Shown here piece after piece: positions 47,440 to 55,363 of a stretch of 64,000 bases of DNA. Source of the DNA: Thermomonas sp. XSG (GTDB lineage: Bacteria > Pseudomonadota > Gammaproteobacteria > Xanthomonadales > Xanthomonadaceae); NCBI RefSeq assembly GCF_014678725.1, contig NZ_CP061497.1, positions 1,752,001 to 1,816,000 of the forward strand, written 5' to 3'. Numbering within the stretch: position 1 is the first letter of the stretch; every line of letters starts with the position of its first letter. The notes beneath the pieces are model-generated. The model worked only from the letters and a program-made list of their open reading frames with translations. It was not told where the DNA came from and made no database searches. A program made the translations under genes and the position numbers.

Positions 47440-48012
47440 TCAGTCTTCGCGCGGCAGCACGGTGAGTACGCGCTCCACGAACGCCGCATATTCCTGCATG
47501 TACTTGCGCAGGAAATCGGCGGTGCCCGCGTTGCTCACGTTGCCGTCGTCATCGATCAGGTCGGGGGTGAACTGGATATAGGCTTCCATGGTGTTCATCA
47601 GCGGCGAATTGCAGAAGCACAGCACCCCGCGCAACTGCTGCTGCGCCACCGCGGTGCCGATGGAGCCGGGCGAGGTGCCCACTACGCCGGAAGGCTTGCG
47701 CCTGAACGAGTTCTCCCCCCACGGCCGGCTGGCCCAGTCGATCGCGTTCTTCAGCGCGCCCGGGATCGAACGGTTGTATTCCGGGGTGACGAACAGCACC
47801 GCGTCCACCTCGGCGAGCGCCCGCTTGAAGCGGCGCGCCACCTCCGGGTAGTCGGCGTCATAGTCGTAGCTGTACAGCGGCAGCTCGCCGATGGCGATCT
47901 CCTGCAGCACCAGTTCCGGCGGCGCCAGCTTCACCAGCGCCTTCGCCAGCTTGCGGTTGATCGATGCCTTCGCCAGGCTGCCGATCAGGTAACCGACCTT
48001 GTACGTCTTCAT
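47440..48012 (-). CDS. NADPH-dependent FMN reductase (chromate/quinone reductase family)
   Basis: 190 residues of flavodoxin fold. The N-terminal FMN phosphate loop is GSLAKASINRKLA, and the conserved TPEYNRSIPGALKNAIDW motif contacts FMN. Such proteins reduce quinones, chromate or azo compounds. The start at 48012 (MKTYKVGYLIGS) places the first beta strand correctly; an upstream in-frame codon adds a non-conserved leader. Confidence 0.9.
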   Translation of the reverse strand: MKTYKVGYLIGSLAKASINRKLAKALVKLAPPELVLQEIAIGELPLYSYDYDADYPEVARRFKRALAEVDAVLFVTPEYNRSIPGALKNAIDWASRPWGENSFRRKPSGVVGTSPGSIGTAVAQQQLRGVLCFCNSPLMNTMEAYIQFTPDLIDDDGNVSNAGTADFLRKYMQEYAAFVERVLTVLPRED

Positions 48013-48108
48013 CGCACCACTCCCGCGGGACGGAGTGCGCACGTTGGCACCCGGTCCGTTACGCGCCGGTCATGGCGCCGGCCGGGCCTGGCGCTGCGCC
48101 GACGGCGC

Positions 48109-49128
48109 TCAGTGCGCGCCGAAGAACGCCGCGAATGCCTCCACGGTGCGGCCGATGTCATCGTCGTCCACGTCGAGGTGGGTGACCAGCCGCAGGGTCG
48201 GCAGGTAGCCGATGCTGATGCGGATGCCGGCCTCGCGCAGGTGGACGTCGAGCGCGCGCAGGCGCTCTGCCGGCACGTCGATGAAGACCATGTTGGTGTG
48301 CTGGCCCAGCAGGGTGATGCCGCTGATGGCGCCGAGCGCGTTGGCCAGCCGGGCGGCGCGCGCGTGGTCGTCCGCAAGGCGTTCGACGTGGTGGTCCAGT
48401 GCGTGCAGGCAGGCCGCCGCCAGCATGCCGGCCTGGCGCCAGCCGCCGCCGCAGACCTTGCGCCAGCGCCGCGCCTTGTCGATCAGCGCCTGCGTGCCGA
48501 CCAGCACCGAACCCACCGGCGCGCCCAGACCCTTCGACAGGCACACCGACACGCTGTCGAAATGCCGCGCGATCTCCCGCGCCGGCACGCTGCAGGCGAC
48601 CGCCGCATTGAACAGGCGCGCACCGTCGAGGTGGTAGCCCAGGCCATGCGCGCGGGCCAGCTCGCCGGCCTCTCGCAGGTAGTCCAGCGGCAGGGTACGG
48701 CCGTGCCAGGTGTTCTCCAGCGCCAGCAGGCGGGTGCGGGCGAAGTGCGGGTCCACCGGCTTGATCGCCGCGGCCACGCGGTCCAGCGGCAGGCTGCCAT
48801 CCTCCGCCTGCACGATGGGCTGTGGCTGGATCGAGCCCAGCACCGCGGCGCCGCCGCCCTCGAACTTGTAGGTATGCGCGTCCATGCCGACGAGGTACTC
48901 GTCGCCGCGTTCGCAGTGCGCCAGCAGGGCCAGCAGGTTCGACTGGGTGCCGCTGGGTACGAACAGCCCCGCCTCGAACCCCAGGTCGTCGGCCAGTCGC
49001 CGCTGCAGGGCGTTGACCGTGGGGTCTTCGCCGTAGACATCGTCGCCCACCGATGCGGCGTACATCGCATCGCGCATCGCCTCGCCGGGCCTGGTCACCG
49101 TATCGCTGCGCAGGTCGATCACCTTCAT
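48109..49128 (-). CDS. ltaE: Low-specificity L-threonine aldolase (PLP-dependent)
   Basis: 339 residues, fold-type I PLP enzyme. Conserved features: DLRSDTVTRP at the N-terminus, VPSGTQSN, the HLDGARLFNA cofactor-binding segment and the PLP lysine Lys199 in CLSKGLGAPVGS. It splits threonine/allo-threonine to glycine and acetaldehyde. AAAGGA six bases before the ATG at 49128 decides the start; the ATG two codons upstream abuts the ribosome site. Confidence 0.94.
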   Translation of the reverse strand: MKVIDLRSDTVTRPGEAMRDAMYAASVGDDVYGEDPTVNALQRRLADDLGFEAGLFVPSGTQSNLLALLAHCERGDEYLVGMDAHTYKFEGGGAAVLGSIQPQPIVQAEDGSLPLDRVAAAIKPVDPHFARTRLLALENTWHGRTLPLDYLREAGELARAHGLGYHLDGARLFNAAVACSVPAREIARHFDSVSVCLSKGLGAPVGSVLVGTQALIDKARRWRKVCGGGWRQAGMLAAACLHALDHHVERLADDHARAARLANALGAISGITLLGQHTNMVFIDVPAERLRALDVHLREAGIRISIGYLPTLRLVTHLDVDDDDIGRTVEAFAAFFGAH

Positions 49129-49265
49129 GTGCATTCCTTTACCGCGGTGGGTGGCGATCGCGGGATCGCATGGGTCTCCATCGTAGAAGCAAAACCGGCG
49201 GGTGTCGGCTAGACCGCTTCGGCGATGGCGTGGTTAAGCCGGCGTGGAGATTCAGGTTCCGCGCA

Positions 49266-49346
49266 GGAATGCGTTCAGACCGCGCCCGTAAGGTGGCGTG
49301 GCGGCTGCAGGAATGCCGCGGCAACCCGTCCGTTTTGATCCCCCGC
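49266..49346 (+). promoter_or_regulatory. Shared EF-hand promoter/leader module, copy 2
   Basis: GGAAT (49266-49270), TTCAG (49274-49278), CGTAAGGT (49287-49294) and GTTTTGATCCCCCGC (49332-49346), 32 bases before the ATG. The TTCAG-to-CGTAAGGT spacing is identical to copy 1. Confidence 0.5.
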
Positions 49347-49363
49347 AGAACGAGGAAATACGC

Positions 49364-49708
49364 ATGATGCACACGTCCAGGATCTCCCTGCTGTTGTCCA
49401 CCGCGCTGGTCGCGGCCTTTGCCGCACCGGCGGCATTCGCCCAGGACGCGAAGGCGCAGCAGGCGCCGCCGCAGGAGACAACCCAGGCACCGGCGCAGTC
49501 CGCGCAGGACGCCGAGCCGGCGAAGAAGGGCTGGAGCGAGCTGGATGCCGATGGCAACGGCAGCCTCAACGTCGGCGAGGCTGCTGCGCTGCAGAGCCTG
49601 GCCAAGGCGTTCGCGCAGGCCGATGCCGACGGCAATGGCGAGCTGACCCAGGAGGAGTACCGGGCCTGGCTGTCCAGCAATGGCAACAAGGATGTGCCCA
49701 AGCAGTAA
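49364..49708 (+). CDS. Secreted EF-hand protein 2
   Basis: 114 residues. A signal peptide (ending PAAFA) and a Gln/Pro/Ala linker precede two EF-hands, DADGNGSLNVGEA and DADGNGELTQEEY. It is a shorter paralogue of the protein at 46684. The ATG at 49364 is chosen because GAGGAA lies seven bases upstream; the next codon is also ATG. Probably a periplasmic calcium-binding protein. Confidence 0.87.
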   Translation: MMHTSRISLLLSTALVAAFAAPAAFAQDAKAQQAPPQETTQAPAQSAQDAEPAKKGWSELDADGNGSLNVGEAAALQSLAKAFAQADADGNGELTQEEYRAWLSSNGNKDVPKQ

Positions 49709-49841
49709 CCCTGCTTGGCAACAGGCAACGGCGCGTCCTGATCGTCCGCCGGCACGCTTCCCCCACGGCGCTGCACGGCACACCAGGAACAACAAGAACG
49801 CACGCACGGATGCGTCGGGCAGGACGCGGTTGTGGCACGGA

Positions 49842-49868
49842 GGGCGGCGCAAGCCGCCCTTCGTTTTT
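49842..49868 (+). terminator. Rho-independent terminator of EF-hand gene 2
   Basis: GGGCGGC-GCAA-GCCGCCC followed by TTCGTTTTT. A strong stem with GCAA tetraloop and U-run, 133 bases after the stop. Confidence 0.85.
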
Positions 49869-49919
49869 GCGCGTTCGGGATCCGATCGCGAATGCAATTC
49901 GCATTGGACGCTCTGCGAA

Positions 49920-49995
49920 GGCAGTGGGCCAGCCTCGGCCTCGCAAATCACTCCCCGATACTCGCTTGGTTGCGAGGCGAGGCTGGCCCGCTGCC
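49920..49995. repeat. Long imperfect inverted repeat in a gene-free region
   Basis: A 27-base arm (49920-49946, opening GGCAGTGGGCCAGCCTCG) pairs with 49970-49995 with one bulge and one mismatch, around a 23-base loop. A smaller GCGAAT/ATTCGC hairpin lies just upstream near 49889. The whole gap 49709-50148 has no gene: it holds the terminator, these palindromes and the promoter of the next gene (TAAAAT at about 50113). Confidence 0.6.
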
Positions 49996-50148
49996 TGCGT
50001 GTGGTGTCGCTTCGGTGGGAAGCAGATGTGCAGTCGTGGTGCCACGGCTGATGCACCAGACATCACGTGCGTGGAACCATTCGCATCCGGCCGGAGCGCC
50101 TGCGCCGCGGCGTAAAATCGTGTGCTCCGCCGCTATCGAACCTGCCCC

Positions 50149-50487
50149 ATGACCACGCTGCCGCCCTGCCCGAAGTGCAATTCCGAATACAGCTACCAGG
50201 ACGGCGCGCAGCTGGTGTGCCCGGAGTGCGGGCACGAGTGGGTGCCCGGCGAGATCGAGGCTGGTGACGAGGCCAAGGTGATCAAGGACGCGGTCGGCAA
50301 TGTGCTTGCCGATGGCGACACCGTCACCGTCATCAAGGACCTGAAGGTGAAGGGTTCGTCGCTGGTGGTGAAGGTGGGCACCAAGGTGCGCAACATCCGC
50401 CTGGTCGATGGCGACCACGACATCGACTGCAAGATCGACGGCATCGGCCAGATGGGCCTGAAGTCGGAGTTCGTGAAGAAGGCCTGA
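50149..50487 (+). CDS. PhnA/YjdM-like zinc-ribbon domain protein
   Basis: 112 residues. The N-terminal zinc ribbon is CPKC...CPEC (CxxC pairs about 15 apart). The PhnA-type beta domain follows ([46 protein letters not shown]). Named for historical association with phosphonate genes, though members are not phosphonoacetate hydrolases; the cellular role is unknown. The ATG at 50149 begins the conserved [10 protein letters not shown]. Confidence 0.92.
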   Translation: MTTLPPCPKCNSEYSYQDGAQLVCPECGHEWVPGEIEAGDEAKVIKDAVGNVLADGDTVTVIKDLKVKGSSLVVKVGTKVRNIRLVDGDHDIDCKIDGIGQMGLKSEFVKKA

Positions 50488-50556
50488 GCCGCAGCCGCGG
50501 GATTGACCTGGGTCAGGCGCAGCCCCATTCGCCGCCAGCCCGCGTTGTCCGCATCG

Positions 50557-50580
50557 GATAATCGGTACCGGAAAGGTACT
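50557..50580 (+). promoter_or_regulatory. -10 hexamer and GTACC-N5-GGTAC operator in front of hemerythrin
   Basis: GATAAT (50557-50562) is immediately followed by the palindrome GGTACCGGAAAGGTACT (50564-50580), which would cover the transcription start. The same palindrome core stands before prpD at 56822. Confidence 0.5.
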
Positions 50581-50601
50581 GATTGAGCCGAGGCAACGCA
50601 G

Positions 50602-51012
50602 ATGGACATCCAGCGCTACTACCACGACCACACGCAGATCTTCCACCAGATCGACACCCTGCGCGAGCTGTCGCGCGCCGGCGTGCGCGAGAACGCGGTG
50701 CGGATCAGCGAGATCATCACCGGCACCGCCAGCCACATCAAATTCCACCTGGCGGCGGAAGACCGCGTGCTGTACCCCGCGCTGGCGCGTTCGGGCGACG
50801 CACAGGTGGCGGCAATGAGCGCGCGCTACCGCGGCGAGATGCAGGGCATCGCCAGCGCCTTCGCGGCGTTCGTCGCGCAGTGGCGGGTACCGTCGCGGCT
50901 GGTGGCGGACCCGGATGGCTTCCGCCGCGATGCCAATACCGTGCTGCGCGCGCTGTTCGACCGCCTGCAGCGCGAGAGCGTCGAACTCTACCCGGCCGCC
51001 GAAGCGGTCTGA
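50602..51012 (+). CDS. Hemerythrin HHE domain protein
   Basis: 136 residues, a four-helix bundle. Likely di-iron ligands are His9 and His11 (YHDH), the His in IFHQID, and SHIKFHLAAEDRVLYP, with a C-terminal Glu pair in ESVELYP. Bacterial HHE proteins bind oxygen or nitric oxide or take part in iron-sulfur repair and stress responses. It is preceded by a palindromic operator, suggesting repression. The exact role is not readable from sequence. Confidence 0.85.
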   Translation: MDIQRYYHDHTQIFHQIDTLRELSRAGVRENAVRISEIITGTASHIKFHLAAEDRVLYPALARSGDAQVAAMSARYRGEMQGIASAFAAFVAQWRVPSRLVADPDGFRRDANTVLRALFDRLQRESVELYPAAEAV

Positions 51013-51044
51013 GTGCCACGCACAGCGCAGTCAGGCCGCGCGCA

Positions 51045-51560
51045 TCACACCGCCAGTGCGGCCCGAAGCGGCGTGCCGTCCCAGCGCGTGCGTCCGCCCA
51101 GCGCGGTCAGTTCCATCATCACGCTGGCGCCGACGATCTCGACCTGCAGCTGCAGCGCCAGTTCCCGTGCGGCCAGCAGCGTGCCACCGGTGGCCAGCAC
51201 GTCATCCACCAGCAGCACGCGTGCGCCCGCCGCCACCACGCCGGCCTGTACCTGCAGCGTGTCCTGCCCGTACTCCAGCGCATAGCTGGCCTCCAGCACC
51301 GGACCGGGCAGCTTGCCCGGCTTGCGCAGCGGCACCAGCCCGGTGCCAAGGGCGCGTGCCAGCGGCGCACCGAACAGGAAGCCACGCGACTCGATCGCCA
51401 TCACCGCATCGATGGGCACGTCGCGCCAGGGCGCGGCCAGCGCGTCGATCACCGCGGCGAAGGCATCGGCATCGGCCAGCATCGGCATGATGTCCTTGAA
51501 CAGCACGCCGGGGCGGGGGAAGTCGTGGATGTCGCGGATCAGGCGGGTCCAGTCGGTCAT
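51045..51560 (-). CDS. apt: Adenine phosphoribosyltransferase
   Basis: 171 residues, the usual Apt length. It converts adenine and PRPP to AMP. The PRPP motif is VLLVDDVLATGGT (115-127). The N-terminal PRPGVLFKDIMP and the ESRGFLFGAPLA, VPLRKPGKLPG and LEYGQD loops are all conserved. The start at 51560 (MTDWTRLIRDI) is standard. It is divergent from the HAD gene, 65 bases apart. Confidence 0.96.
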   Translation of the reverse strand: MTDWTRLIRDIHDFPRPGVLFKDIMPMLADADAFAAVIDALAAPWRDVPIDAVMAIESRGFLFGAPLARALGTGLVPLRKPGKLPGPVLEASYALEYGQDTLQVQAGVVAAGARVLLVDDVLATGGTLLAARELALQLQVEIVGASVMMELTALGGRTRWDGTPLRAALAV

Positions 51561-51590
51561 GGCATGGATGCGGAAACGGGAGGTGCGTCA

Positions 51591-51619
51591 TTCTGCATGC
51601 CTTGGCGGGTCCGTAGAAT
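51591..51619 (+). promoter_or_regulatory. Predicted leaderless promoter of the HAD gene
   Basis: TTCTGC (51591-51596), a 17-bp spacer and TAGAAT (51614-51619), then 6 bases to the ATG. No ribosome site is present. Confidence 0.45.
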
Positions 51620-51625
51620 GCCGCG

Positions 51626-52384
51626 ATGGAAAACGCATCCCGCGGCGGCATCGCCCTGGTCGGCTTCGACGCCGACGACACCCTCTGGCGGAGCCAGGAC
51701 TATTTCGACGAAGCGCAGGCGCAGTTCGAACGGATCATCTCCCGCTACGTCGACCTGGCCGACGTGGGCCGCCGCCTGTACGGGTACGAGGCGCGCAACA
51801 TCGCGTTCTTCGGCTACGGCGTGAAAGGCATGGCGCTGTCGATGGTGGAGGCCGCGGTGGAGATCACCGACGAGCGCATCGCCGCCACCGACATCAAGCG
51901 CATCGTCGCGCTGGCCAAGGAGCTGCTGCGGCATCCGGTGGAGCTGCTGGACGGCGTGCGCGAAGCGGTGGAAGCGGTGGCGGCGCGGCATCCGGTGGTG
52001 CTGATCACCAAGGGCGACCTGTTCCACCAGGAAGCCAAGGTCCGGCAGTCGGGCCTGGCCGACCTGTTCCGGCGCATCGAGATCGTCAGCGAGAAGGACC
52101 CGGCCACCTATGCGCGGCTGCTGGAGGAGTTCGGCGTGCCCGCGCGCAACTTCCTGATGGTGGGCAATTCGCTGCGCTCGGACATCGCGCCGGTACTGGA
52201 GCTGGGCGGTTGGGGCGTGCACGTGCCCTATCATCGGACCTGGGTGCATGAGGCCGAAGTACCGCCCATCCCCGGGCGCGTGCGGATGCGTGAAGTCGCC
52301 GCCATCGACCGGCTGGCGCAGGCTGTGACGGAGCTCGACGCGCTGGCGTCGACGGGAGAACAAACCAAGGGAGTGGATGCATGA
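51626..52384 (+). CDS. HAD-family hydrolase
   Basis: 252 residues. Motif I is FDADDTLWRS, motif II VVLITKGDL, motif III around VSEKDPATY, and motif IV MVGNSLRSDIAPVLELGG. It is a C1-capped phosphatase of the L-2-haloacid-dehalogenase-like subgroup, probably a phosphatase of unknown substrate. Its stop overlaps the SDR start (ATGA), so the two are translationally coupled. Confidence 0.88.
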   Translation: MENASRGGIALVGFDADDTLWRSQDYFDEAQAQFERIISRYVDLADVGRRLYGYEARNIAFFGYGVKGMALSMVEAAVEITDERIAATDIKRIVALAKELLRHPVELLDGVREAVEAVAARHPVVLITKGDLFHQEAKVRQSGLADLFRRIEIVSEKDPATYARLLEEFGVPARNFLMVGNSLRSDIAPVLELGGWGVHVPYHRTWVHEAEVPPIPGRVRMREVAAIDRLAQAVTELDALASTGEQTKGVDA

Positions 52385-53256
52385 TCGATTTGACTGGCCG
52401 CACCGCCATCGTGACCGGTGCGGGCGGCGGCCTGGGGCGCGCGCATGCGCTGCTGCTGGCGCAGCGCGGGGCGAAGGTGGTGGTGAACGATCTTGGCGAT
52501 GGCGCCGACGCGGTGGTGGAGGAAATCCGCGCCGCCGGCGGACAGGCGCGCGCGGCGAAGTGTTCGGTGGTCGATGCCGAGGCGGTGCAGGCGATGGCGG
52601 ATGCGGTGCTGGCCGACTGGGGCGGCATCGACATCCTGGTCAACAACGCCGGCATCCTGCGCGACAAGAGTTTCGCCAAGATGGAACTGGCCGATTTCCG
52701 GCTGGTGCTGGAAGTGCACCTGATGGGGGCGGCCAACTGCACCAAGGCGGTGTGGAACGCGATGCGCGAACGCAATTACGGCCGCATCGTGATGACCACC
52801 TCGTGCAGCGGGTTGTACGGCAATTTCGGTCAGGCCAACTACGCGGCAGCCAAGATGGGGCTGGTGGGGCTGATGCAGACGCTCGGCATCGAAGGCGCCA
52901 AGCACGACATCCGGGTCAACTGCCTGGCGCCCACCGGCGCCACCCGGATGATGGAAGGGATCCTGCCGCCCGACCAGCTGGCGCAGTTCAAGCCGGAACT
53001 GGTCAGTCCCGCGGTGCTGGCGCTGGTCGCCGAGAACGCGCCCAACCGCGCCATCCTCAGTGCCGGTGCCGGCGGCTTCGAACTGGCCTATGTCGCGCTG
53101 ACCCAGGGTATCCATCTGGGGGAGGCGGCCAGCGCGGAGGCGATCCTCGAACGCTGGGTCGAGCTGAGCAGTCGTGATCGCGACTTCGTGCCGGCGCAGG
53201 GTTTCGACCAGGCCAGGCACGAACTGCACAAGGCCGGCTTCGGCGGCGATTCCTGA
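52381..53256 (+). CDS. SDR-family dehydrogenase (3-hydroxyacyl-CoA dehydrogenase-like)
   Basis: 291 residues, Rossmann fold. The NAD-binding TGAGGGLGRAHA, NNAG, catalytic Ser in TTSCSGLYGNFGQ, and YAAAK are present. The N-terminal sequence (GAKVVVNDLG) and the C-terminal extension resemble the dehydrogenase part of peroxisomal multifunctional enzyme 2, so (3R)-hydroxyacyl-CoA is a plausible substrate. It is coupled to the HAD gene upstream. Confidence 0.88.
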   Translation: MIDLTGRTAIVTGAGGGLGRAHALLLAQRGAKVVVNDLGDGADAVVEEIRAAGGQARAAKCSVVDAEAVQAMADAVLADWGGIDILVNNAGILRDKSFAKMELADFRLVLEVHLMGAANCTKAVWNAMRERNYGRIVMTTSCSGLYGNFGQANYAAAKMGLVGLMQTLGIEGAKHDIRVNCLAPTGATRMMEGILPPDQLAQFKPELVSPAVLALVAENAPNRAILSAGAGGFELAYVALTQGIHLGEAASAEAILERWVELSSRDRDFVPAQGFDQARHELHKAGFGGDS

Positions 53257-53356
53257 ACGGCGCCGGCGCGTGCTGGCGCGTTTTCATAGCGCGTTCACCG
53301 CCAGGGTAGAGACTTGAACCACGCCGGCACGACCGGCATCGCAAAGGAGTTTCCCC

Positions 53357-53977
53357 ATGCGACGCATTCGTCTGATGTCTTCGCTCACGCTGGCCGTGGT
53401 GCTTGCGGCAGGTGCCGGCAGCGTGGGCGCGCAGAACCTCAGCCTGAACTGGAATCCGCGCAGCGGCGATGTCTGGGTGGACACGCAGCTGGCGGACGTC
53501 AACCGGTATGGCTACAGCTACCGCGATCCCTTCATCGACGAGATGGTGCGCTACCACGGCGCGCCGCGTGACCTCGTGACCGACCTGCTGGTCAACCGCC
53601 GCTGGGCGCCCGGCGACGTGTACTACGCCTGCGCCATCGCCCAGGTCATCAACCGCCCGTGCCGCTACGTCGCCGACCAGTGGCAGGCCAACCGCGGCCT
53701 GGGCTGGGGCGTGGTGGCGCAGCGGATGGGCATCAGGCCGGGGTCGCCCGAGTTCCACCGGCTGAAGCGCGGCTTCGTGCCGACCTACGACCGCTGGTCG
53801 CGTCCGATCGTGCTGGACGCCGATCTGCGGCGTGCCTATCCGGACCGCGGCAAGCATCATGGCAAGCCCGCCAAGCCCCACTATCGCGTGGATGACCGTC
53901 ATCGCGGGCACGAACGCGGTAATGGCAACGGCAAGGGCAATGGCAACGGCAAGGGCAAGGGCCGCGATCACCATTAA
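53357..53977 (+). CDS. Exported protein of unknown function with basic, Gly/Asn-rich tail
   Basis: 206 residues with a signal peptide (ending GSVGA). The globular part (about 30-150) has SLNWNPRSGDVWVDTQLADVN, a Cys pair (YYACAIAQ, RPCRYV), and WGVVAQRMGIRPGSPEFHRLKRG. The last 50 residues are Lys/His/Gly/Asn repeats (GNGKGNGNGKGKG), probably binding polyanions or metal. AAAGGAG before the ATG is strong. No named family is recognised with confidence. Confidence 0.75.
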   Translation: MRRIRLMSSLTLAVVLAAGAGSVGAQNLSLNWNPRSGDVWVDTQLADVNRYGYSYRDPFIDEMVRYHGAPRDLVTDLLVNRRWAPGDVYYACAIAQVINRPCRYVADQWQANRGLGWGVVAQRMGIRPGSPEFHRLKRGFVPTYDRWSRPIVLDADLRRAYPDRGKHHGKPAKPHYRVDDRHRGHERGNGNGKGNGNGKGKGRDHH

Positions 53978-54121
53978 GGCGGTGCCGGCCAAGTCGCTTG
54001 CGCCGGCCGGCTGCCCCTGCAGCGAATATCCCCCGGCAAGCGGCCAGAACGCCGCTGCCTCCTCCTTGATTTCGCTACAGGAGCAACCGGCCGGCGCTCC
54101 GTGACTGTCTCGCGGGTGCCG

Positions 54122-55303
54122 TCAGTCCTGCGGCACCCGCACCCAGCCTTCCATCAGCACACGCGCGCTGCGGCTCATCACGGCGCGCGTCACCGCCCAC
54201 TGCCCGTTGACCTGATCGACGGATGCGCCCACCCTGAGCGTGCCGGAGGGGTGGCCGAAGTTCAAGGCATCGCGGGTGCCGCCGCCTGCGGCGATGTTCA
54301 CCAGCGTGCCCGGCACTGCCGCCGCGGTGGCGATGGCGACCGAGGCGGTGCCCATCATTGCGTGGTGCAGCTTGCCCATCGACATCGCACGCACGTTGAG
54401 GTCGATGCTGCCGGCCTCGATGCGCTTGCCGCTGGATGCGACGTAGTCCTGCGCCGGCGCAACGAACGCCACCTTCGGCGTGTGCTGGCGGGTGGCCGCT
54501 TCTTCCGGCGCCTGGATCAACCCCATGCGCAGCGCGCCGGCCACGCGGATTGCTTCCAGCTTCGCCAGCGCGGCCTTGTCCTCGTTGATCGCCGGCTGCA
54601 GCTCGGTACCGGCAAAGCCGATGTCGGCGGCATTGACGAACACGGTGGGTATGCCGGCGGTGATCATCGTTGCCTTGAGCGTTCCCACGCCCGGCACGTC
54701 GAGGTCATCGATCAGATTGCCGGTGGGGAACATCGAGCCGCCTTCCGCTTCGTCGTCGGAAGGATCGACAAACTCCAGCACGATCTCGGCGGCAGGAAAG
54801 GTCACGCCGTCCAGTTCGAAATCGCCGGTTTCCTGCACCTGCCCGCCGCGTACCGGCACGTGCACCAGGATGGTCTTGCCGATGTTGGCCTGCCACACCC
54901 GCACGGTGACGGTGCCGTCCTGCGGGATGCGCTCGGCAGGGATGAAGCCGTTGGCGATCGCGAACGGGCCGACCGCGGTGCTGAGGTTGCCGCAGTTGCC
55001 CGACCAGTCCACGAAGGCGGTGTCGATGCTGACCTGCCCGTACAGGTAGTCGACGTCGTGGTCGGGCACGCTGGCGGCGGCGATGATCACCGTCTTGGAC
55101 GTGGACGAGGTGGCCCCGCCCATCCCGTCGGTGTGCTTGCCATAGGGGTCGGGCGAGCCGATCACCCGCAGCAGCAGCGCATCGCGCGCCGGGCCCGGCA
55201 CCCGCGCCGCTTCCGGCAGGTCATCGCGCCTGAAGAACACGCCCTTGGAGGTGCCACCGCGCATGTAGGTGGCGGGGATGCGCAGTTGCGGAAGCGATGA
55301 CAT
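54122..55303 (-). CDS. prpF: 2-methylaconitate cis-trans isomerase PrpF
   Basis: 393 residues of diaminopimelate-epimerase-like fold. PrpF landmarks are YMRGGTSKGVFF at the N-terminus, GKHTDGMGGATSSTSK, and FVDWSGNCGNLSTAVGPFAI with the conserved Cys. It isomerises the AcnD product so it can be hydrated to 2-methylisocitrate. It is the last gene of the acnD-prpD-prpF group, 60 bases after prpD. Confidence 0.95.
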   Translation of the reverse strand: MSSLPQLRIPATYMRGGTSKGVFFRRDDLPEAARVPGPARDALLLRVIGSPDPYGKHTDGMGGATSSTSKTVIIAAASVPDHDVDYLYGQVSIDTAFVDWSGNCGNLSTAVGPFAIANGFIPAERIPQDGTVTVRVWQANIGKTILVHVPVRGGQVQETGDFELDGVTFPAAEIVLEFVDPSDDEAEGGSMFPTGNLIDDLDVPGVGTLKATMITAGIPTVFVNAADIGFAGTELQPAINEDKAALAKLEAIRVAGALRMGLIQAPEEAATRQHTPKVAFVAPAQDYVASSGKRIEAGSIDLNVRAMSMGKLHHAMMGTASVAIATAAAVPGTLVNIAAGGGTRDALNFGHPSGTLRVGASVDQVNGQWAVTRAVMSRSARVLMEGWVRVPQD

Positions 55304-55363
55304 GGCGGAGCCTGCAGTGGGTGCGGGTGTCCATTTTCGCGCCTTGCCGGCGTCGGTGCGAGT

